From Robertmurraya korlensis (GTDB lineage: Bacteria; Bacillota; Bacilli; Bacillales; Cytobacillaceae): a stretch of DNA of 64,000 nt. Position 1 is the stretch's first letter, and the number at the start of each line of letters is the position of its first letter. Below, piece after piece: positions 1-8,418 of this stretch. Location of the stretch: contig NZ_JAMBNS010000006.1 of the NCBI RefSeq assembly GCF_023715225.1, forward strand, positions 62,001-126,000, given 5' to 3'. The position numbers were made by a program, and so were the translations under genes. The notes under the pieces were generated by a model that saw nothing but the letters and a program-made list of their open reading frames with translations, searched no databases and was not told the DNA's origin.

Positions 1-5
1 TTATA

Positions 6-14
6 TGATATAAT
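6..14 (+). promoter_or_regulatory. Extended -10 promoter element of the thiT transcript
   Basis: TG, one base, then TATAAT (9-14) forms a perfect extended -10 element, which predicts a transcription start near base 21, just before the TPP aptamer. Any -35 element would lie at or beyond the left edge of the window. Confidence 0.55.
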
Positions 15-44
15 GAGTTCGATATTATAAACTACATACGAAGA

Positions 45-130
45 AACCACAAGGGGAGCGTTATGCTGAGAGTGAACGTTTGTTCTGACCCTTTGAACCT
101 GTTAGATAATTCTAGCGCAGGGATGTGGAC
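45..130 (+). promoter_or_regulatory. TPP (THI-box) riboswitch aptamer
   Basis: The leader shows the conserved TPP blocks in order: GGGGAGC near 53-59, the CTGAGAG pyrimidine-sensor loop at 65-71, ACCCTTTGAACCTG around 88-101, and the closing AGCGCAGGGATGTGG at 114-128. A terminator and thiT follow, so the expected behaviour is an OFF switch in which bound thiamine pyrophosphate favours termination. Confidence 0.93.
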
Positions 131-165
131 TGACTGAATTATTCGTGCAATGATGTCTATCTACG

Positions 166-202
166 CTCTCCTTGAGGTTTCAAAAAAAGGGGAGATTTTT
201 TT
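166..202 (+). terminator. Riboswitch expression-platform terminator
   Basis: CTCTCCTT (166-173) pairs with AAGGGGAG (187-194) and is followed by a run of T up to the thiT start codon. The GGGGAG in the 3' arm is also the only good Shine-Dalgarno sequence of thiT (8 nt before ATG 203). The same hairpin could therefore end transcription and hide the ribosome-binding site. Confidence 0.85.
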
Positions 203-799
203 ATGGGAAACAAACGACTAATTATGATGATCGAAGCGTCTTTTTTTGCAGCTTTTGCACTAATTCTTGACCTTCTACCCTCGATCAAGCTATCGCCTAA
301 TATTTCTATTTCGTTTGCGATGGTACCGATTTTAATTATTGCTTTTAGATGGGGATTCATTGCTGCTACCGCTTCTGGCTTTTTATGGGGACTATTACAA
401 ATTGCTATGGGTGATGCTTATATTCTAACTCCGTTACAGGGATTCATTGAGTATTTTCTTGCCTTTGCGTTTATTGGATTTGCAGGTTTCTTTATGAAAA
501 AAATTCAGGCCGCACTAACTGAAAATAAGAAGAAAGCCCTTCAATGGATCATAGTTGCCACATTCGTTGGAAGTGCGGCTCGTTATTTTTGGCATTTTAT
601 CGCGGGATTTTTATTCTGGGGAGAATATGCACCGGAAGGGATGTCTCCATTCTTGTTTTCACTAGGCGTGAACGGTGGGACAATGATTGGGGCAGCCATT
701 TATTGTTCGGTTATTTTATTCCTGTTAGTATCTAGCTCACCAAGATTCCTTCTCCACAAAAGGGTATCCTCTTCAGAAACCATGAAAAAAATATCGTAA
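203..799 (+). CDS. thiT: ThiT, thiamine-binding S component of an ECF transporter
   Basis: This is the membrane substrate-binding (S) component for thiamine. It works with the shared ECF energising module (EcfA, EcfA', EcfT), which is not in this window. The 198-residue protein is almost entirely hydrophobic with about six membrane segments. It has the family features of a polar N-terminal turn before the first helix and an aromatic-rich stretch (WGFIAA to WGLLQIAMGD, about residues 50-73) that lines the thiamine pocket in known ThiT proteins. Length is normal. The TPP riboswitch directly upstream independently supports thiamine as substrate. The gene is monocistronic, ending at a strong terminator. 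Confidence 0.93.
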   Translation: MGNKRLIMMIEASFFAAFALILDLLPSIKLSPNISISFAMVPILIIAFRWGFIAATASGFLWGLLQIAMGDAYILTPLQGFIEYFLAFAFIGFAGFFMKKIQAALTENKKKALQWIIVATFVGSAARYFWHFIAGFLFWGEYAPEGMSPFLFSLGVNGGTMIGAAIYCSVILFLLVSSSPRFLLHKRVSSSETMKKIS

Positions 800-804
800 T
801 CGCA

Positions 805-834
805 AACTCGCCCAATGTATGGGCGAGTTTTTTA
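805..834 (+). terminator. Intrinsic terminator after thiT
   Basis: AACTCGCCC and GGGCGAGTT form a 9-bp stem with a six-base loop, followed by T residues. Confidence 0.85.
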
Positions 835-895
835 GTATGGTTTTTCCTCAATGAGAGAAACTATTCCAATAACAAATTTTCAAATGGAGGATTTT

Positions 896-1672
896 ATGAA
901 AAAAACTTCATTTATCATTTTTTTGGTCATTTTTACACTATTCCCTCAGCATGGGCATGGCCAAGAAATGAAAAAGGCAGCTATTATTATTGACGATTTT
1001 GGCGGTGGTGTGGGAGGGGTAAAAGATTTTCTAGAAGGTGATGTGCAAATAACGGCGGCTATTATGCCTTTTAGTGAACTTTCTAAAAAGCATGCAGAAT
1101 GGGCATATGAAAATGGCTTAGAGATTATGGTACATTTGCCTATGCAGCCTAAAAAGGGAAAGGCTTCTTGGTTAGGACCGAAGCCAATAACGAATGACTT
1201 ATCAAGGGAAGAAGTAAGAAAAAGAGTTATTGATGCTATCGATAGTGTTCCTCATGCAATGGGATTAAATAATCATATGGGCTCTCTAGTCGTTGAAAAT
1301 GAGGAAATTGTCAGAGTAATTGTTGAAGTGGCAAAGGAAAAGCAGCTATATATAGTAGATAGTGCAACAAGTCCAAAATCAAAATTTGAGGAAATCACTG
1401 AGGAATTAAATGTACCTTTTATTAAGCGAGATGTGTTTTTAGATGATATCTGTTCTGTGAATCAGGTGAAAAAACAAATGCTTATTCTTGCAAGAATTGC
1501 GGAGAGCAGGGGTACCGCTGTTGCGATTGGACATGTGGGAACATCCGGTAAGGTATGCTCGTTAGGTGTTACTGAGTCCATGCCTGAACTCAAGCAAAAG
1601 CATATTAAGGTCGTCCCTGTATCTGAGCTGTTGTCGGATTCCATTCGGTCGAAGTATTTTCATCTATATTAA
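896..1672 (+). CDS. Divergent polysaccharide deacetylase family protein
   Basis: This is a secreted member of the divergent polysaccharide deacetylase family (YibQ-like), expected to act on cell-wall or exopolysaccharide carbohydrate outside the membrane. The substrate is not known from sequence. I chose ATG 896 over an upstream in-frame ATG at 851. It has TGGAGG five bases before it and starts directly with a signal peptide (lysines, then a hydrophobic stretch ending near HGHGQ). Family motifs include AAIIIDDFG near the mature N-terminus, VHLPMQP, a GLNNHMGS segment and a late AIGHVG, containing the expected Asp and His ligands. The product has 258 residues. It is a single gene between two terminators. 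Confidence 0.82.
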   Translation: MKKTSFIIFLVIFTLFPQHGHGQEMKKAAIIIDDFGGGVGGVKDFLEGDVQITAAIMPFSELSKKHAEWAYENGLEIMVHLPMQPKKGKASWLGPKPITNDLSREEVRKRVIDAIDSVPHAMGLNNHMGSLVVENEEIVRVIVEVAKEKQLYIVDSATSPKSKFEEITEELNVPFIKRDVFLDDICSVNQVKKQMLILARIAESRGTAVAIGHVGTSGKVCSLGVTESMPELKQKHIKVVPVSELLSDSIRSKYFHLY

Positions 1673-1716
1673 AAGAGACTGCCCGGTGTGGGATTCTCCC
1701 ACTGGACAGCCTCTTT
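1673..1716. terminator. Bidirectional terminator between convergent genes
   Basis: A long imperfect stem (GAGACTGCCC-type 5' arm, with a GTGGGA and TCCCAC core) has A residues on the left and T residues on the right. It can therefore serve both the deacetylase gene and the convergent vanW-like gene. Confidence 0.75.
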
Positions 1717-1717
1717 T

Positions 1718-2608
1718 TTATTGATACATGCTTGGAACTTGATTATGTTCCACATTCACATCGTCTGAAGTAAACAATAAAATGGACACGGAACCTCCTC
1801 TGACTTTTGAACGTATTAAGATAGGGTGATTATAGTTATTCACAAAAACAAAGTCAGGTCCATACCAGCTTACTGTTGCGTCGCGGCCTGGAGGAACATA
1901 AGGAACACGCTTGGAGTGAGAATATCGTTTCACGATTTTTAAACCTGCGCGATCCACCGCATTAAAGAGTGTAGAAGACACTTGGCAAATACCACCCCCA
2001 ACTCCCTCAGAAAGTTCACCTCGGACAATAATGGGAGCTGGCATATATCCACGTTCTTTTGTCCGTTGACCAACCACCTCATTGAATGAAAAGGTTTGAC
2101 CTGGAAATAGCACGTAGTTATTTATGGCTTCGGACGATTTTCGTATATTGTTTGTTCTTGAGGTATTGTAGCTATTGAAATAAGTGACATAATAACCAAT
2201 TGCTTGTTGTCGAATTCTTGACAATAACTCACTATCTACCTCTGGAAAAATCGGTTTTTTAGGTACTTTAAGCGTTTTAGCCCCTTTACTATAAAAATAG
2301 GAGTGATATAGGGTATGAAATGCTCTCTTATCGAGTTGATATCCCAGTTGCTCGGGCTGTAAATTTCCATGTTCATCAAGAAAAGCATTTTGGGGCTCTC
2401 TGTACACTTGTTGAGAAAGTTCAGCAGTTAAGATGTCAAGATGATGCAAGTCCATAAGAGGAGTATTGGGAAGAGGAAAAACTAGTTCCTCGCGATCTAC
2501 AGTCATAATGGGTTGATCATTATCAATCAATGTAAGTACATCGTGATTGGCTGGTTGTTGTATAAGCATGAGAATAGTTAAAAGTCCAGTTAATTTCAAT
2601 CGTATCAT
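1718..2608 (-). CDS. VanW family protein
   Basis: The C-terminal two thirds is a VanW domain, with FNEVVGQRTKERGY, GGGICQVSSTLFNA and a late VSWYGPDF/NNYNHPI segment. VanW domains occur in vancomycin-resistance clusters and in many Bacillus surface proteins, where their biochemical role is unknown. The N-terminus has a basic start and a hydrophobic segment that would export or anchor it. The N-terminal 130 residues are less conserved and resemble a linker. There are no van resistance genes nearby, so no resistance role is implied. Length (296 residues) is typical of stand-alone Bacillus VanW proteins. Confidence 0.8.
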   Translation of the reverse strand: MIRLKLTGLLTILMLIQQPANHDVLTLIDNDQPIMTVDREELVFPLPNTPLMDLHHLDILTAELSQQVYREPQNAFLDEHGNLQPEQLGYQLDKRAFHTLYHSYFYSKGAKTLKVPKKPIFPEVDSELLSRIRQQAIGYYVTYFNSYNTSRTNNIRKSSEAINNYVLFPGQTFSFNEVVGQRTKERGYMPAPIIVRGELSEGVGGGICQVSSTLFNAVDRAGLKIVKRYSHSKRVPYVPPGRDATVSWYGPDFVFVNNYNHPILIRSKVRGGSVSILLFTSDDVNVEHNQVPSMYQ

Positions 2609-2674
2609 CCTTCCACTTAGGTACCATGAGTATTATTCCAAGTTCATGATTTCCTTATGCGAGGATTAAGAAAT

Positions 2675-2704
2675 GAAAAGGACTGGGAATTCCCAGTCCT
2701 TTCG
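2675..2704. terminator. Terminator after the alanine symporter gene
   Basis: AAAGGACTGGG and CCCAGTCCTTT form a near-perfect palindrome just beyond the stop codon of the minus-strand symporter gene. On that strand the stem is followed by TTTTCATTT. Confidence 0.75.
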
Positions 2705-2705
2705 A

Positions 2706-4127
2706 TTAAGCTTTTTCAGTTGTTTCTTGCTTTTGTTTAGGCCAGCTCTCTACCCCTTTTAACCCAGGGATACTATCTTCAAAAAACACTGGGTCAAGAC
2801 CTTGCTTACGTTGTTCAAGGTAATTATCAAGTGCTTTAAATGCAATATTACCAAGTAAACCGATGGCAATAAGGTTTGTAAAGGACATAATAGCCATTGC
2901 TAGGTCAGCCAAATCCCAAACAATTTGTAAGCTTGCAACAGCACCGAAAATGACCATTCCAACTGCTAAAATTCGGAAGATAATTAAGCTCGCTTTACTT
3001 TTATGAACAAATTCTATATTTGCTTCACCATAGTAGTAGTTCCCAATAATTGAAGAAAATGCAAACATAAAAATGGCAAAGGTTAAGAAGAGACTTGCCC
3101 AGCTTCCAAAATGCTCACCTAAAGAAGCTTGTGTCAGTTCAATACCTTGAAGACCTGTGGTATAGGAATCAGACAGTAAAATAATAAATGCTGTAGCCGT
3201 ACAAACTACAAGCGTATCAAAGAACACACCTAATGCTTGAACAAACCCTTGCTTTGCAGGGTGAGACACAACTGCAGTTGCAGCAGCATTTGGCGCACTA
3301 CCCATACCCGCTTCATTTGAGAATAACCCTCTTTTTACACCCATCATAATCGCAGCACCCATACCACCACCAATTGCTTGGTCAATGCCAAATGCATTTT
3401 TAATAATAAGTGCTAAAACGCCTGGTAACTCCTGAATATTCGTAATGATAATATATACGGCTAAAATAATATAAAAGAATGCCATAATTGGTACGATAAC
3501 AGAAGAAAACTTTGCGACTCGTTGTACACCACCAAATATAATTACAGCCGTTAAAATGGCTAATACGATGCCTACAAGGGATCCGTTAAAACCAAATGAA
3601 CTGTTAAATGATGCAGCAATAACATTACTTTGGACAGCAATAAATGTTAATCCAAAAGAAAATATGATCCCAAAGGCAAACACTTTACTAAGTCCAACTG
3701 AACCAAGTTGTTTTCTCATATAATAAGCTGGTCCGCCTTTAAATCCGTCTCCATCTTTTACTTTATAGATTTGTGCTAAAGTACTTTCAACAAATGCGCT
3801 TGCGCCACCTAAGATGGCAACCATCCACATCCAAAAAACAGCACCGGGACCGCCCACAGCTATAGCCATTGCCACCCCAGCAATATTTCCTGTCCCAATT
3901 CTTGTAGCAGCACCTATAAAAAATGCTTGAAGGGAGGTAACCCCTTTTCCACCCGATACATTTGTATTTTTATCTTTTAATACGCGAAACATTTCCCCGA
4001 TTTTTACGATCTGGACAAAGCGCATTCTTATGGTGAAATAAATGCCCAAGCCTAATAACAAGCCAATTAAAATATATGACCATAAGATATTATTTGCTTG
4101 TCCGACAATTGTTTGAATCCATTCCAT
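2706..4127 (-). CDS. Sodium:alanine (AGCS family) symporter
   Basis: This is a cation-coupled amino-acid importer of the alanine-or-glycine:cation symporter family, in the plasma membrane. Its 473 residues and roughly 11 membrane segments match the family. Recognisable blocks are ATRIGTGNIAGVAMAIAVGG near residue 75, GGPAYYMRK near 130 and KRGLFSNEAGMGSAPNAAA near 265. These motifs form the Na+ and substrate site in characterised members. Which amino acid is carried (alanine, glycine or glutamine) cannot be read from the sequence. The gene is monocistronic. Confidence 0.92.
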   Translation of the reverse strand: MEWIQTIVGQANNILWSYILIGLLLGLGIYFTIRMRFVQIVKIGEMFRVLKDKNTNVSGGKGVTSLQAFFIGAATRIGTGNIAGVAMAIAVGGPGAVFWMWMVAILGGASAFVESTLAQIYKVKDGDGFKGGPAYYMRKQLGSVGLSKVFAFGIIFSFGLTFIAVQSNVIAASFNSSFGFNGSLVGIVLAILTAVIIFGGVQRVAKFSSVIVPIMAFFYIILAVYIIITNIQELPGVLALIIKNAFGIDQAIGGGMGAAIMMGVKRGLFSNEAGMGSAPNAAATAVVSHPAKQGFVQALGVFFDTLVVCTATAFIILLSDSYTTGLQGIELTQASLGEHFGSWASLFLTFAIFMFAFSSIIGNYYYGEANIEFVHKSKASLIIFRILAVGMVIFGAVASLQIVWDLADLAMAIMSFTNLIAIGLLGNIAFKALDNYLEQRKQGLDPVFFEDSIPGLKGVESWPKQKQETTEKA

Positions 4128-4241
4128 TGATTATCCTCCTGATGTCGAAATTTGCGTTTTTATGCACATTAGTTGCATTATCCTAGAAATTCAGCCTAGT
4201 TGTCAATTGATATTTTTGTCTAAGGATGTGAAAACAAATAA

Positions 4242-4266
4242 AAAAAGACGTTACATGAACGTCTCT
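4242..4266 (-). terminator. Terminator after the CNNM/CBS gene
   Basis: AGACGTT and AACGTCT (reading the minus strand) form a stem followed by TTTTTTTA. The 5' arm touches the stop codon of the gene. Confidence 0.8.
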
Positions 4267-5590
4267 ACTTGGCATTTTCTACTTCCTTTAGAATTTTCAC
4301 TTGAATTTTAGATACTCTAAGTTCATCCAACTGAGTTGCAGTAAACTGTACACCATTAAATGCAATAGAGGGTTGCTCATTTTGCTCAGGAAATCTTCCT
4401 AATTCGCCAATGAAAAAACCACTCAATGTTTCATATTGATCTAAAGGTAAATCCAGTTTTAATACTTCTTCCACATCATCTAAACTAGTCGTTCCTAAGA
4501 TGGTATATTCCTCATCATTTACTTTAACGATTTCAATTTCTTCTTCTTCATGCTCATCATATTCATCAAAAATATTACCCACAATTTCCTCAAGTAGGTC
4601 CTCAATGGTGACAATTCCGTCAGTTCCCCCATACTCATCTAGTACAATGGCCATATGGGTTTTATTCTTTTGTAGCTCTTTAAATACATCATCCGTCCGC
4701 ATCGAACCAATCACGTAAAATGGAGGGCGAATAATTTTTTTCATTTCAAAAGGACGGTTATCTTCATGTTCCATAAATTCAATTAGGTCTTTTACATGGA
4801 AGATGCCAATAATTGTATCCATATCTTCTTCGTATACAGGGAACCTAGTATACTTTTCTTCATTTACAATGTGTACTACATCTTTTATGGTTGCATCAGC
4901 TGGAATACCAGCAATATTCGTACGGTGAGTCATTATATCAGTAACATACGTATTATCAAAGGCAAAAATATTGTTTATCATTACGCTTTCCGCCTCTTGA
5001 ATGGTTCCTCTTTCCTTACCGATATCGAGCATTAGTTTGATTTCTTCTTCTGTGGCATCCTCATCCTCCGCATGTGGGTCTACGCCAAAAAGACGAACAA
5101 CAATATTTGTGGATCCAGTGAGCAATTTAACAAAAGGTGCAGAAATCTTTGACAAGGTGGTAAGCGGAATGACTGCTATCATCGAGATGGCTTCTGCTTT
5201 TTTCATTGCCAAACGTTTTGGAACTAATTCTCCAAATACGAGAGTAAAGTAGGACAAAATGATCGTAATTACAAAAACCGAGACGGTACCAAGCATTCTT
5301 TCAGATAATGGTACCCCTAAAGCAAGTAGCAGTTGTGTGAAGTCGCTAGCAAAGTTCTCAGCAGCAAACGCACTCGCTAAAAACCCAGCTAATGTGATGC
5401 CAATTTGTATCGTTGCTAAAAAACGACTGGGTTCACTTAATAGCTGGTGAAGCATCTTAGCCTTCTTATGACCATCATCAGCCATGACTTTAATTTTATT
5501 ATCATTTAAGGAAATGAGTGCAATTTCTGAAGCTGCAAAAAAGGCATTTAATAAAATTAATACGATCAATATTATAAGCTCAATGGTCAA
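4265..5590 (-). CDS. CNNM/HlyC-CorC (hemolysin) family transporter with CBS pair
   Basis: The N-terminal 190 residues are a DUF21/CNNM membrane domain (motifs [15 protein letters not shown] and [11 protein letters not shown]). A CBS pair (about residues 205-330, with a [21 protein letters not shown] segment) and a C-terminal CorC/HlyC domain follow. In Bacillus, related proteins (the MpfA/YhdP group) export Mg2+ and respond to nucleotides through the CBS domains. I infer Mg2+ efflux here, but not which paralog this is. The name hemolysin is historical. Length (441) is normal. It stands alone, with corA, the opposite-direction Mg2+ gene, about 13 kb away. Confidence 0.88.
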   Translation of the reverse strand: MTIELIILIVLILLNAFFAASEIALISLNDNKIKVMADDGHKKAKMLHQLLSEPSRFLATIQIGITLAGFLASAFAAENFASDFTQLLLALGVPLSERMLGTVSVFVITIILSYFTLVFGELVPKRLAMKKAEAISMIAVIPLTTLSKISAPFVKLLTGSTNIVVRLFGVDPHAEDEDATEEEIKLMLDIGKERGTIQEAESVMINNIFAFDNTYVTDIMTHRTNIAGIPADATIKDVVHIVNEEKYTRFPVYEEDMDTIIGIFHVKDLIEFMEHEDNRPFEMKKIIRPPFYVIGSMRTDDVFKELQKNKTHMAIVLDEYGGTDGIVTIEDLLEEIVGNIFDEYDEHEEEEIEIVKVNDEEYTILGTTSLDDVEEVLKLDLPLDQYETLSGFFIGELGRFPEQNEQPSIAFNGVQFTATQLDELRVSKIQVKILKEVENAK

Positions 5591-5832
5591 AACAAGATCA
5601 TCCTTTTAAGATATTTTCTACTTCTATGTATAAAGTATTCTTCTTTCGCATGTATAAAATACTGCTCTATTCTAATATATGAAATGAAAAAATAACTGTA
5701 AAGGAAAATACTTTTAATTATAAATAAATATCAGATTTATTCGGTAATCGAAATTACGACAATGATTGGGTAAAAAAAATGTCTAATTTTGCAGTTCTTT
5801 CATATATAAGTAGTAAGGAGGTGAAAAATATT

Positions 5833-6615
5833 ATGGTGAAAATATTTTTGGATCCTGGTCATGGTGGAACAGATCCAGGTGCAATTGGTAATGGTCTTCA
5901 AGAAAAAAATATAACGCTCAGTTTAGCTTCTTCCATTCGTAATTTTCTAATCAATGAATACGAAAAAGTGGAAGTTCAAATGAGTCGAACAGGGGACCAA
6001 ACCGTGAGTTTAACTTCTCGAACAAATGCTGCAAATAACTGGGGAGCTGACTTCTACCTCTCAATTCACGTAAATGCAGGTGGGGGAACTGGATTTGAGA
6101 GTTACGTTTACCCTAATGTAGGAGCCCCTACAACAACCTATCGTCAAGCCATTCACGAGGAAGTGCTTAAAGCGGTAAACTTCTCTAATAGAGGACAAAA
6201 ACAAGCCGATTTTCATGACCTAAGGGAAACCAATATGGATGCGGTCCTTACAGAAAACGGATTTATTGATAACACTGCAGACTCCGAGAAGTTAAGAAGT
6301 CCAGCTTTTATTACTAGCTTGGCAAGAGGGTATACGAACGGGGTGGCTAGGGCGTTTAATTTAAGAAGAAAATCGATGCCTGCTCCATCGCCTGGACAAG
6401 GAGTTTATCATGTCCAAATAGGAGCATTCCGAACAAGAGTAAATGCTGAAGGGCTAGCAGAAAGAGTAGTTGCGAAAGGATTCGAGACCTATGTGTACCA
6501 AGAGGATGGATTATTCAAAGTACAAATAGGAGCATTTGCAGATAGACGTAGAGCTGAAGAGTTAGCAAGTAGGGTAGAAAGAGAAGGATTTGATGCATTT
6601 GTTCATCAAGGATGA
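5833..6615 (+). CDS. cwlC: CwlC-type N-acetylmuramoyl-L-alanine amidase with SPOR repeats
   Basis: This zinc amidase cleaves the bond between MurNAc and L-alanine in peptidoglycan. Residues 1-175 are an Amidase_3 domain with FLDPGHGGTDPGA (first zinc His), LQEKN (Glu), SIHVNAGGG (second His) and LTENGFIDN (catalytic Glu). After a short linker come two SPOR-like repeats, each containing VQIGAF. I chose ATG 5833, which follows AAGGAGGTG by ten bases, over an upstream in-frame start. The protein then has 260 residues and no signal peptide. That matches CwlC, which is made in the mother cell late in sporulation and helps lyse it. Monocistronic. Confidence 0.92.
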   Translation: MVKIFLDPGHGGTDPGAIGNGLQEKNITLSLASSIRNFLINEYEKVEVQMSRTGDQTVSLTSRTNAANNWGADFYLSIHVNAGGGTGFESYVYPNVGAPTTTYRQAIHEEVLKAVNFSNRGQKQADFHDLRETNMDAVLTENGFIDNTADSEKLRSPAFITSLARGYTNGVARAFNLRRKSMPAPSPGQGVYHVQIGAFRTRVNAEGLAERVVAKGFETYVYQEDGLFKVQIGAFADRRRAEELASRVEREGFDAFVHQG

Positions 6616-6621
6616 ACCTGC

Positions 6622-6648
6622 AGCACTTCTAAAAAGGAGTGCTTTTCT
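6622..6648 (+). terminator. Terminator after cwlC
   Basis: AGCACTTCT and AGGAGTGCT form a 9-bp stem, with a four-A loop and a following TTTTC. Confidence 0.8.
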
Positions 6649-6760
6649 TATAATGGACAAGTTTGGTGGTAGAGTTAGCAACGGTTTTCGCATAGAATGA
6701 ATTTTTATGAGTATACATAGAAGAAAAAGTTGAATTTGTTGCTGTAAGGGAGGGGAATCG

Positions 6761-7120
6761 GTGAATAATGAGGTCGTGCAATTTTACGTTGTAAACGAGG
6801 AATTAAAGCTGTCTCCTGGGAAACTAGCCTCACAAATTGCCCATGCTGCTACTATATCCACCATAAATATGGTCAGCTCCAAGCAAGCTAGGTTTCCTGA
6901 TTACTTTGAATACTATGTAGAATGGTACCAATCAGGCATGAAAAAAATGATATTAAGAGGCAGTGAAAACGAGCTAGAAACGTTGGTGGAAAGCGGTTTT
7001 TATGCGGTTCATGAAAAAGGAGTCACGGAAGTGCCTAATGGAAAGGTATCGGTCGTTGCATTACCACCAATGCCTAGGCTGTTAAGTAAAAGATTCGTAA
7101 GCCAGTTTAAAAGGTATTGA
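6761..7120 (+). CDS. Pth2-type peptidyl-tRNA hydrolase family protein
   Basis: The protein belongs to the archaeal/eukaryotic-type peptidyl-tRNA hydrolase family (Pth2). Characteristic blocks are QFYVVNEEL at the N-terminus, SPGKLASQIAHAA (the family GKxxAQxxHA motif) and a late VALPPMPR. The GTG start follows AAGGGAGGGG. Bacterial peptidyl-tRNA recycling normally depends on the unrelated Pth1, so a Pth2 here is probably accessory and its true substrate is uncertain. Length (119) fits the domain exactly. It is flanked by terminators and has no obvious partner. Confidence 0.78.
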   Translation: MNNEVVQFYVVNEELKLSPGKLASQIAHAATISTINMVSSKQARFPDYFEYYVEWYQSGMKKMILRGSENELETLVESGFYAVHEKGVTEVPNGKVSVVALPPMPRLLSKRFVSQFKRY

Positions 7121-7140
7121 TATAAATGAACGGATTTCTC

Positions 7141-7180
7141 AAAAACTGCTTGCTTGATACTTAAGTTGGCAGTTTTTTTT
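7141..7180 (+). terminator. Terminator after the Pth2 gene
   Basis: AAAAACTGC and GCAGTTTTT flank a loop of about 20 bases, and the 3' arm runs into eight T residues. Confidence 0.75.
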
Positions 7181-7334
7181 ACTTTTATGAGCAAATTGTG
7201 AAAAGATATTTCTGAATAAGAAGGATTACAGCAAAGTTTGTTGAATAATATACGGAATATTAAGACAATATGAAATAACTCCTTCTCTTCCTGTATATAT
7301 TTGATAGTAAGAAAAGAATAAGGAGGAGAAAAAT

Positions 7335-7625
7335 ATGGGAAAGATACTGAATACGTGGTCATTTTTCATGGTATTACTTTCTTGTGGACTCGTATTTATT
7401 CTCTCTACTAATATACTTACTTCTTACGTAATCGAGTGGGTTGGAATTCATCCGTTAAAAATGATTTATTATTTCACAATGATCGTATTTTTCGTTGGCA
7501 TCATTGGTTTTTCAGGAGTTACGAATTGGAAAGGGGCGATAAGAAGTGTTGTTACCGTAGGCCTTGCTGCATTTATTATCGTTTTTTTGGCCTATATCAT
7601 TTATGTTGGCAATTTACCTGAGTAA
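7335..7625 (+). CDS. Small three-helix membrane protein, unknown function
   Basis: I do not recognise this family. The 96-residue product has three hydrophobic segments (about residues 10-32, 43-63 and 70-90) and almost no soluble part, so it is an integral membrane protein. ATG 7335 has AAGGAGGAG at ideal distance. It lies 17 bases upstream of the HD-domain gene, whose own ribosome-binding site overlaps the stop region, so the two are probably co-transcribed. A functional link to the HD protein is only an inference from position. Confidence 0.7.
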   Translation: MGKILNTWSFFMVLLSCGLVFILSTNILTSYVIEWVGIHPLKMIYYFTMIVFFVGIIGFSGVTNWKGAIRSVVTVGLAAFIIVFLAYIIYVGNLPE

Positions 7626-7642
7626 AAAGGAGGGGGCAACAA

Positions 7643-8161
7643 TTGCGTGACGTTGAATTAAAAGCAATTTTTGACCATCACATTGCACAAAAATATTTGA
7701 CTAGATCAGGCATTTCCCATGCGATTGCTGTCGCTTATCATTCCTTTCACTTAGCAAAGAAACACTCAGTACCTGTAGATTTAGCAGCGAAAGCTGGGTT
7801 GCTGCATGATATTGGACACTTCACCTGGTATAAAAATGGGAAGTGGGATTATGAAATGTATAAAAAATATGATATTCATCCTATAAAAGGAGCTGAACGA
7901 GCTCACAAATTATTAATTAGACTCGGTGAAAACCCCGCGTCAGCAAAAGTCATTTCTCATGCCATTTTATTTCATACCGATTCCTTTCTACCAACCAATA
8001 CGATCGTTAGAACTCCATTACAAGAAATCGTAAAAAAGGCGGACGAAATGGATGAGGAAGAAGGGGGATTGCATCATTATCGAACCATTTCTAATGAAAG
8101 GGCAAGAAAGAGTTTAGAAAGATTAGATCTCATGATTGATATCGAGTTAAATAGGGGATAA
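7643..8161 (+). CDS. HD-domain phosphohydrolase-like protein
   Basis: This is a soluble HD-superfamily metal-dependent phosphohydrolase. The signature is visible as GISHAIAVAYHS (first His), GLLHDIGHF (HD pair) and later SHAILFHTDS. HDs of this size (172 residues) act on nucleotides or small phosphoesters, and the substrate cannot be inferred. The start is TTG 7643, supported by AAAAGGAGGGGG seven bases upstream and by the absence of a better ATG. It is the second gene of a two-gene unit with a small membrane protein, ended by a strong terminator. Confidence 0.8.
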   Translation: MRDVELKAIFDHHIAQKYLTRSGISHAIAVAYHSFHLAKKHSVPVDLAAKAGLLHDIGHFTWYKNGKWDYEMYKKYDIHPIKGAERAHKLLIRLGENPASAKVISHAILFHTDSFLPTNTIVRTPLQEIVKKADEMDEEEGGLHHYRTISNERARKSLERLDLMIDIELNRG

Positions 8162-8196
8162 ACCACTTTTCTACTTCAGAAAAGTGGTTTTTTTTT
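8161..8196 (+). terminator. Terminator after the HD gene
   Basis: AACCACTTTTCT and AGAAAAGTGGTT pair over 12 bp with a five-base loop, followed by nine T residues. Confidence 0.92.
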
Positions 8197-8245
8197 GTCG
8201 AAAAGGATAATGACATCAACTGTTACAAAATCGCCACAAATCAAA

Positions 8246-8326
8246 AAACGTTGATATATCAACGTTTGTAAAGCTCGGAATTCCCTGTGAATACCGAAAA
8301 ATAGCCCTCTAAGGGAATTTTCCGAG
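8246..8326 (+). promoter_or_regulatory. Two dyad elements upstream of the molybdoenzyme operon
   Basis: A perfect 22-bp palindrome with centre TGATATATCA occupies 8246-8267. Next to it, CTCGGAATTCCCT (8274-8286) and AGGGAATTTTCCGAG (8312-8326) form an inverted repeat of 13 bp with a two-base bulge around a 25-base spacer. No T tract follows, so neither is a terminator. They could be operators, for instance for the Nre-like regulator encoded at the end of the cluster, or a structured leader. No Fnr box of TGTGA-N6-TCACA type is present in this gap. Confidence 0.5.
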
Positions 8327-8418
8327 GTGGGTAAGGAAATCCCCCGATACGTTGAAATGAGATCAAGACATAAAATAAGAGTAACTTAAATGGTGATTTT
8401 TCAAGGAGGAGCTAAAAA

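Noticed and set aside
1718-2608. Vancomycin-resistance determinant
   Set aside because: VanW domains are common in sensitive bacilli, and no vanHAX or vanRS genes are nearby.
7009-7362. 117-codon open frame on the minus strand
   Set aside because: It is antisense to the Pth2-type gene and its terminator, has no ribosome-binding site, and its protein looks like random translation. The plus-strand genes there have clear motifs and starts.
8270-8345. Molybdenum-cofactor riboswitch before the molybdoenzyme operon
   Set aside because: The inverted repeat and surrounding bases do not show the conserved Moco motif blocks I know. A DNA operator or an unknown leader is more likely.
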